Shown here in pieces: positions 60,101 through 64,000 of a DNA stretch of 64,000 nt. The notes beneath the pieces were generated by a model that was not told where the DNA came from, made no database searches, and saw nothing but the letters and a program-made list of their open reading frames with translations. How positions within the stretch are numbered: the stretch's first letter is position 1; each line of letters begins with the position of its first letter. The DNA lies in contig JBOEGW010000001.1 of the NCBI GenBank assembly GCA_050633625.1, forward strand, positions 124,001 to 188,000, in the 5' to 3' direction. This DNA comes from JBOEGW01 sp050633625 (lineage in GTDB: Bacteria; Pseudomonadota; Alphaproteobacteria; Rhodobacterales; Rhodobacteraceae). The position numbers were made by a program, and so were the translations under genes.

Positions 60101-61525
60101 TTAGAAACTGGACTTGAAATACAGCCCGCCCGAGACCGATTGGTTCGAGTAGATGTTGATGTTTGAAGAATTGCGCTGCGCCTGCACTTTCACAACAGGG
60201 GTAAACCCCATGTATGACAAAGATCGCACTTCCGCCTCAACAAATCCCGCAAGCCGATGATCTTGGCGCCCATTTGCCGAGAAAGATGCAACGTCATAGG
60301 TGCGGTATCCGTAGGTGGCCCCAAAGCTCAAGTTGACGCCCGCGATCGGCTTGCCGAGCCGGTAGGTCAGCCCAACTTCGGGCATCGAATAAACCTGTGT
60401 CGCGCTGGTGGAGAACGTCCGGGTGTAGGATCCATGGCCGATCACCGTATCGCCCCAAGGCAGTTTGTGCCCATAAGACGCGCGCAGGCTCGCAATGCTC
60501 ACAGGCGCATCACCATTGGCCGCGCCGAAGTTGCGTTTCAACTGGAGGGTCAGCGCCGGAGTGCCTCGCCCGCCCGCCGTTTTCGCTGTGAAGGTCAGGT
60601 TGCCCCCGACAAAATCGTTGAGCTTACTGCCGCCATACCACACACGCCCCCCCGTCACAGAGCCAATCGCGGTGATCCCACTCGCGCCAAGTTTTTGCAC
60701 ATGCTCCAGCGAAAGCGCTGTGGTGTAATAATTGAAATCACTGCCCTTAATCGCCATAAGTTCAGCGGCGGCGGCTGGGTCGGTTTCGTCCGCCGCAGCC
60801 TCGGCAATTGCTTGTTTTGACCCGCTTGAGAGCCAATTCATCCTGCCATAGGCGTCAAGTTTCAATGAGGTTGCAAAATTCTGCCCCTGCGCCAAACGGT
60901 AACTCAATCGCATAGAGGCATCCGCCGAATAGCCCGCCAGCGCTTTCGCATCGACACTGAGTTGCAGCGGAATTTCGACCCCCGCAAAATTAAATAACAA
61001 CGTATCTTCAAACGAGCCGTTGTTGATGTTTGAGTTTGGAGAGGCGCTCAGGGAAAAGCTTGCAGAAAACGGGTTCGCCTTTTTCACGGCGCCGTAAAGC
61101 TGGCGAATTTCCGCCCGCTGCGCATCCGTCTCGGCATATTGAATGGCGCGCCGCAACCAAATCTGCGCGGCCGGGTAATCCTTCTCCGAAAACAGGGCTT
61201 TAGAGGTCAGAAGCGCAGCGCCATGTTTGCTGCTGGGTGTTTCGGAGTTTTGAAAAATCACCCCGGCAGAACGCCGCGCCTCTTGCGCATTGCCAAGTTG
61301 GGCCAGCGCCCGCGCTCGTAGGGCATGGGCATCAAGGTCTTTTGGGTTTTTCTTGAGCAAGGCATCCGCAATCTGAACAGCCTTGCGAGCATCCGCCGCG
61401 TCTCCCGTCGAAAGCGCCTCAACCCCCAAGGACAACAACTGCCCCCGCGTCACCTGAACTTGTTCAGAAAACGCAGGTGCCGCCATGGCCAATGCCACAC
61501 AGATCACCGCTGATTTAAACGTCAC
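60101..61525 (-). CDS. Slam-like outer membrane protein (TPR plus DUF560-type barrel)
   Basis: The protein has 474 residues from the GTG at 61525, which follows GGGGG by 5 nt; a TTG at 61537 is also in frame. A signal peptide ends APAFS before EQ. Residues about 25-150 are TPR-like helices (KNPKDLDAHALRARALAQLG, AAQIWLRRAIQYAETDAQR). Residues 165-474 are amphipathic beta strands ending in GLYFKSSF, with the terminal Phe of outer membrane proteins. SASPNSNINNGSFEDTL at the barrel start and GATYGYRTYDVASFSANGRQ resemble the DUF560/Slam barrel. Slam proteins move lipoproteins to the cell surface. The lipoprotein gene 28 nt upstream supports this. Confidence 0.75.
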   Translation of the reverse strand: MTFKSAVICVALAMAAPAFSEQVQVTRGQLLSLGVEALSTGDAADARKAVQIADALLKKNPKDLDAHALRARALAQLGNAQEARRSAGVIFQNSETPSSKHGAALLTSKALFSEKDYPAAQIWLRRAIQYAETDAQRAEIRQLYGAVKKANPFSASFSLSASPNSNINNGSFEDTLLFNFAGVEIPLQLSVDAKALAGYSADASMRLSYRLAQGQNFATSLKLDAYGRMNWLSSGSKQAIAEAAADETDPAAAAELMAIKGSDFNYYTTALSLEHVQKLGASGITAIGSVTGGRVWYGGSKLNDFVGGNLTFTAKTAGGRGTPALTLQLKRNFGAANGDAPVSIASLRASYGHKLPWGDTVIGHGSYTRTFSTSATQVYSMPEVGLTYRLGKPIAGVNLSFGATYGYRTYDVASFSANGRQDHRLAGFVEAEVRSLSYMGFTPVVKVQAQRNSSNINIYSNQSVSGGLYFKSSF

Positions 61526-61553
61526 AATCGCCCCCAACTGTCAATTTTTGCGC

Positions 61554-62516
61554 TCAGCGTTCGAGCACGAAGCCGCCGGTTTCGCGGAACTCCACGCCTT
61601 CATACCGTGGATCAATCCCCTCAGCGATAATCACGCCAACGGCCTCCATATCCGCGCCTTCACCGACCAACAGGCCGAAATAATCACCAGACTCATAAAT
61701 CGAAATGGCCCCGGATTCATTGTAATAACTCGACACTACAGAGCCGGCCATTTCGCCCGCCGTGCTCATCACACCAGGGCCGGGCGCAAACACCAGTTGC
61801 GGCAAGCGGGTTGTGCCAAGCGCGTCAGTGATTTCTGAGGTGATGTCATTGCCATTCAGGTCAAACACCTTGCGATCCGTGACACGCCCCTGGATCGCGT
61901 AACCGTCGTTAAAGTCGCGAAAATCAATTGCCAGGGTCATGTTGCCAGTCGCGAACTCAATGTCGCCGCGCGACAGAAAATCGCGCAGACCAGCGTATTG
62001 CCCGGAAAAGCTCGCTTGGCCAACAGTCGGGATTTCAACCCCGTCAAGACGCTCATATTTAAACCCGCCGTAGCCGTAAGGAATATAAGCGTCCGTCCGT
62101 ACGATGACCACATTGCCCTGCCCGGAAGGGCTCTCGATGCGGACCGCCTTATATGGGAACTGGGCAATCGGCGCGCCGGTAACATCGTCGAAATAGGTCA
62201 CTTGGCTTTCATAAACGGGCACCCCTTCGAGCGTTGGGGTCACATTGTCGCGCCGGTACACGTTGTTGCCGTCAAACCCAAGGTTATCCACAGTGAATGT
62301 GTCATTCGCGGCATTGTAAGTGATGGGATTGGCAAATCCGTTGCCGTTGTCGCCTTCCGTCTCGTAGCGTTCAATGGGCCTTCTGGCTGTGGGGTTTTCT
62401 GTCCCTGAGGGAAGATCCAAATCCGCGGTGATATCGCCTTGATCATCAATCGGGTTCACCCCATCACAGGCGGTCAGCGCAAAGGCGAAGGAAAGGACGG
62501 CGGAAAATCTAATCAT
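61554..62516 (-). CDS. Lipoprotein with TbpB-like barrel, candidate Slam cargo
   Basis: The 320-residue protein has a lipoprotein signal with lipobox LTAC (Cys at residue 17). A linker rich in D, E, N and P covers about residues 20-60. The remainder is beta-rich and glycine-rich. The C-terminal half resembles the handle barrel of transferrin-binding-protein-like surface lipoproteins: YAIQGRVTDRKVFDLNG, then SGDYFGLLVGEGADMEAVGV with the G-x-x-x-G-x-x-A-x-E-x-x-G pattern. It is the first gene of the three-gene operon with the Slam-like and VWA proteins. The ligand is unknown. Confidence 0.72.
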   Translation of the reverse strand: MIRFSAVLSFAFALTACDGVNPIDDQGDITADLDLPSGTENPTARRPIERYETEGDNGNGFANPITYNAANDTFTVDNLGFDGNNVYRRDNVTPTLEGVPVYESQVTYFDDVTGAPIAQFPYKAVRIESPSGQGNVVIVRTDAYIPYGYGGFKYERLDGVEIPTVGQASFSGQYAGLRDFLSRGDIEFATGNMTLAIDFRDFNDGYAIQGRVTDRKVFDLNGNDITSEITDALGTTRLPQLVFAPGPGVMSTAGEMAGSVVSSYYNESGAISIYESGDYFGLLVGEGADMEAVGVIIAEGIDPRYEGVEFRETGGFVLER

Positions 62517-62707
62517 ACTGCTTCAATGCCCGAGAATTTGTTTTCGGCAATCAACGCATCCGCATAGGGGAAAGTCAAGGTTTTGGCGGGGTCTGCGGGC
62601 AATTTGGAGCGCAGTGTTGTCTATGGCACCCCGGCATATGGCAGTTGGGTCGCGGGCCTTGTCTAGATATAGTGCAGCCCAAGCCACAATCACAAAGAGA
62701 TTCGCAT

Positions 62708-63628
62708 ATGTCCACGAGCAGCCCCATCAGCCCAGAGCAACAAGCCGAAATCGACGCGCTGCGCGCAACACCCCAGCCAAGCTTGCGCGCCGTCAGCCCC
62801 GGCATGGAGGCGCATCTCTATAAAGCGCAGCCGGTGTTGGATCATGGCTTCGTGCGGGTGATTGACTATATGGGCGATGATGCCGCGATTTGTCAGGCCG
62901 CTCGGGTGAGCTACGGCAAGGGCACCAAATCGGTGCAAAATGACGAAGGGCTGATCCGCTACTTGATGCGCCACTGGCATTCGACACCGTTTGAAATGTG
63001 CGAAATCAAGCTGCATGTGAAGCTCCCGGTGTTTGTCGCGCGCCAATGGATCCGCCATCGCACGGCCAATGTGAATGAATATTCGGCGCGGTATTCGATC
63101 CTTGATCGCGAGTTTTATATTCCCGCGCCCGACTACCTCGCCGCGCAATCGGTGGTGAATAACCAAGGGCGCGGCGCGCTGCTTGAGGGGGCCGAGGCGG
63201 CGAAAGTTTTGGAAATTCTGAAAGCCGACAGCAACCGCGCCTATGACAACTATGAAGCGATGATTTCACAAGACGGCCAAGAAGGGCTGGCGCGCGAACT
63301 CGCCCGGATGAACTTGCCGGCCAATGTCTATACACAATGGTACTGGAAGGTCGATCTGCACAACCTGTTCCACTTCCTGCGCCTGCGCGCCGACGCCCAC
63401 GCCCAATACGAAATCCGCGTCTACGCCGATGCGATCTGTGAAATGGTGAAAGACTGGGTGCCAGCGGCGTATAAAGCCTTTGAGGACTACCGTTTGGGCG
63501 CGGTTTCCATGTCCGCGCAAATGGTCGATTGCGTGCGCCGGATTGCCGCCGGAGAGGCCGTGACTCAGGAAACCTCAGGCATGAGCGCGCGCGAATGGCG
63601 GGAATTTGAAGAGGTGATTAAGGGGTAG
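62708..63628 (+). CDS. thyX: FAD-dependent thymidylate synthase ThyX
   Basis: The 306-residue enzyme starts at 62708. The ThyX motif is IRHRTANVNEYSARYSILDR (RHR-x7-S-x-R). MRHWHSTPFEMCEIKLHVKL and ARMNLPANVYTQWYWKVDLH are also conserved, as is HNLFHFLRLRADAHAQYEIR. It makes dTMP from dUMP using methylene-tetrahydrofolate, FAD and NADPH. It is divergent from the lipoprotein gene. Confidence 0.95.
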   Translation: MSTSSPISPEQQAEIDALRATPQPSLRAVSPGMEAHLYKAQPVLDHGFVRVIDYMGDDAAICQAARVSYGKGTKSVQNDEGLIRYLMRHWHSTPFEMCEIKLHVKLPVFVARQWIRHRTANVNEYSARYSILDREFYIPAPDYLAAQSVVNNQGRGALLEGAEAAKVLEILKADSNRAYDNYEAMISQDGQEGLARELARMNLPANVYTQWYWKVDLHNLFHFLRLRADAHAQYEIRVYADAICEMVKDWVPAAYKAFEDYRLGAVSMSAQMVDCVRRIAAGEAVTQETSGMSAREWREFEEVIKG

Positions 63629-63633
63629 GTTAA

Positions 63634-64000
63634 ATGGACGTTCTAAGTACTCGAGAGGTCATTAGAGCGACAACATATTACAACCCGACAATTTATGGTT
63701 CGGGAAATGGTAAGAAGAACCGCGAAAATATTACCAAAAACATTGAGCAATATGCTGCAAGAAAGGGAGGTTACTGGAACTACGATGGGTTGTTCGATTT
63801 GGTTCGCTCCGTACTTTCCGGTCTTTCGGCTGAGCTCGCCCGCAGCCAGCTAAACTCGCTTTCGGGTCCTGGGGAAGCGAAGGCAAAGACCATTCTTTTT
63901 GATTTCCTTGAAAAGGAAATTGGTCTCTCCAAAAATATCGCGGTTGAGCCAGAAGTTTGGCGGAACACTCTTCCAAACGGCAAGACTACTCAATGTCGAG
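63634..64000 (+). CDS. Unidentified protein, 3' end cut by window edge
   Basis: A continuous frame runs from the ATG at 63634, 5 nt after the thyX stop, to the window end (122 codons). It begins DVLSTREVIRATTYYNPTIY and contains KKNRENITKNIEQYAARKGG and KAKTILFDFLEKEIGLSKNI. There is no signal peptide. Base and codon use are more AT-rich than in thyX, for example many AAA, ATT and TAT codons. It may start an accessory region beyond the window. The family is not recognised. Confidence 0.6.
   Translation, partial: MDVLSTREVIRATTYYNPTIYGSGNGKKNRENITKNIEQYAARKGGYWNYDGLFDLVRSVLSGLSAELARSQLNSLSGPGEAKAKTILFDFLEKEIGLSKNIAVEPEVWRNTLPNGKTTQCR

Overview
The window looks like the chromosome of an alphaproteobacterium of the Rhodobacteraceae (Roseobacter-type). 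The base composition is moderately high in GC with long antisense open frames. Proteins typical of that group are present: a class I lysyl-tRNA synthetase, ThyX, a MarR-type EPS regulator, a complete paa operon, SdhE behind an XRE regulator, DUF1194 and TIGR02453 proteins, and a GTTC-N7-GTTC SOS box of the alphaproteobacterial kind. No rRNA, tRNA, CRISPR array, insertion sequence or integrase was recognised. All assignments come from reading motifs; no database search was possible.

Region 1 (1-17531, minus strand) is one long exopolysaccharide or O-antigen operon. In transcription order it holds an EPS-type MarR regulator, a UDP-glucuronate 4-epimerase-like protein, a TviB-like UDP-sugar 6-dehydrogenase, an ABC flippase/exporter, a GT25 enzyme, a sulfotransferase, two glycosyltransferases, a second sulfotransferase, a GT2 enzyme, an asparagine synthase-like amidotransferase, a GT4 enzyme, an EpsG/Wzy-like polymerase, and rmlC-rmlB-rmlD-rmlA for dTDP-L-rhamnose (rmlA is cut by the window edge). 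Most genes overlap by 1-14 nt. The set points to a rhamnose- and uronate-containing glycan that may be amidated and sulfated.

Region 2 (17749-25906) is a divergent catabolic locus. An M20-family carbamoylase/allantoate-amidohydrolase-like enzyme and a DUF1028 protein lie on the minus strand. A peptide-type ABC transporter, with a fused permease-ATPase, and a FadR-type GntR regulator lie on the plus strand. The shared promoter region holds two near-perfect 20-bp palindromes. Region 3 (25893-33540, minus) is the phenylacetate operon: thiolase, paaA-B-C-D-E, paaZ and paaX. Its paaA appears to start at ATT.

Region 4 (33746-48652) is mostly housekeeping and accessory genes: an AbrB-family membrane protein, a small SOS-boxed duplicated-motif protein, a taurine:pyruvate-type aminotransferase, a thioesterase, a PAP2 phosphatase, an AT-rich orphan, EttA, three GNAT acetyltransferases, NadD, DacB, a GST, a TerB-like protein and LysS. 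Region 5 (48653-59332) holds a large beta-helix protein without a signal peptide, PPK2, a Tat-type lytic transglycosylase lipoprotein, a DUF2461 protein, a MATE transporter, an aspartate aminotransferase, XRE-SdhE and a MarR/LdtR-like regulator. Region 6 (59326-64000) holds a surface-lipoprotein/Slam-like/VWA operon, ThyX, and a cut-off gene of different composition. A family of GC-hairpin plus GAGGTATTT repeats sits at several 3' gene ends.

The items most worth following up are the SOS-boxed two-repeat protein (34830-35126), the Slam-lipoprotein-VWA operon (59326-62516), the beta-helix protein as a possible gene-transfer-agent spike (48956-51247), the 24-bp duplication in a sulfotransferase PAPS loop (9038-9086), and the twin operators at 19671-19717.
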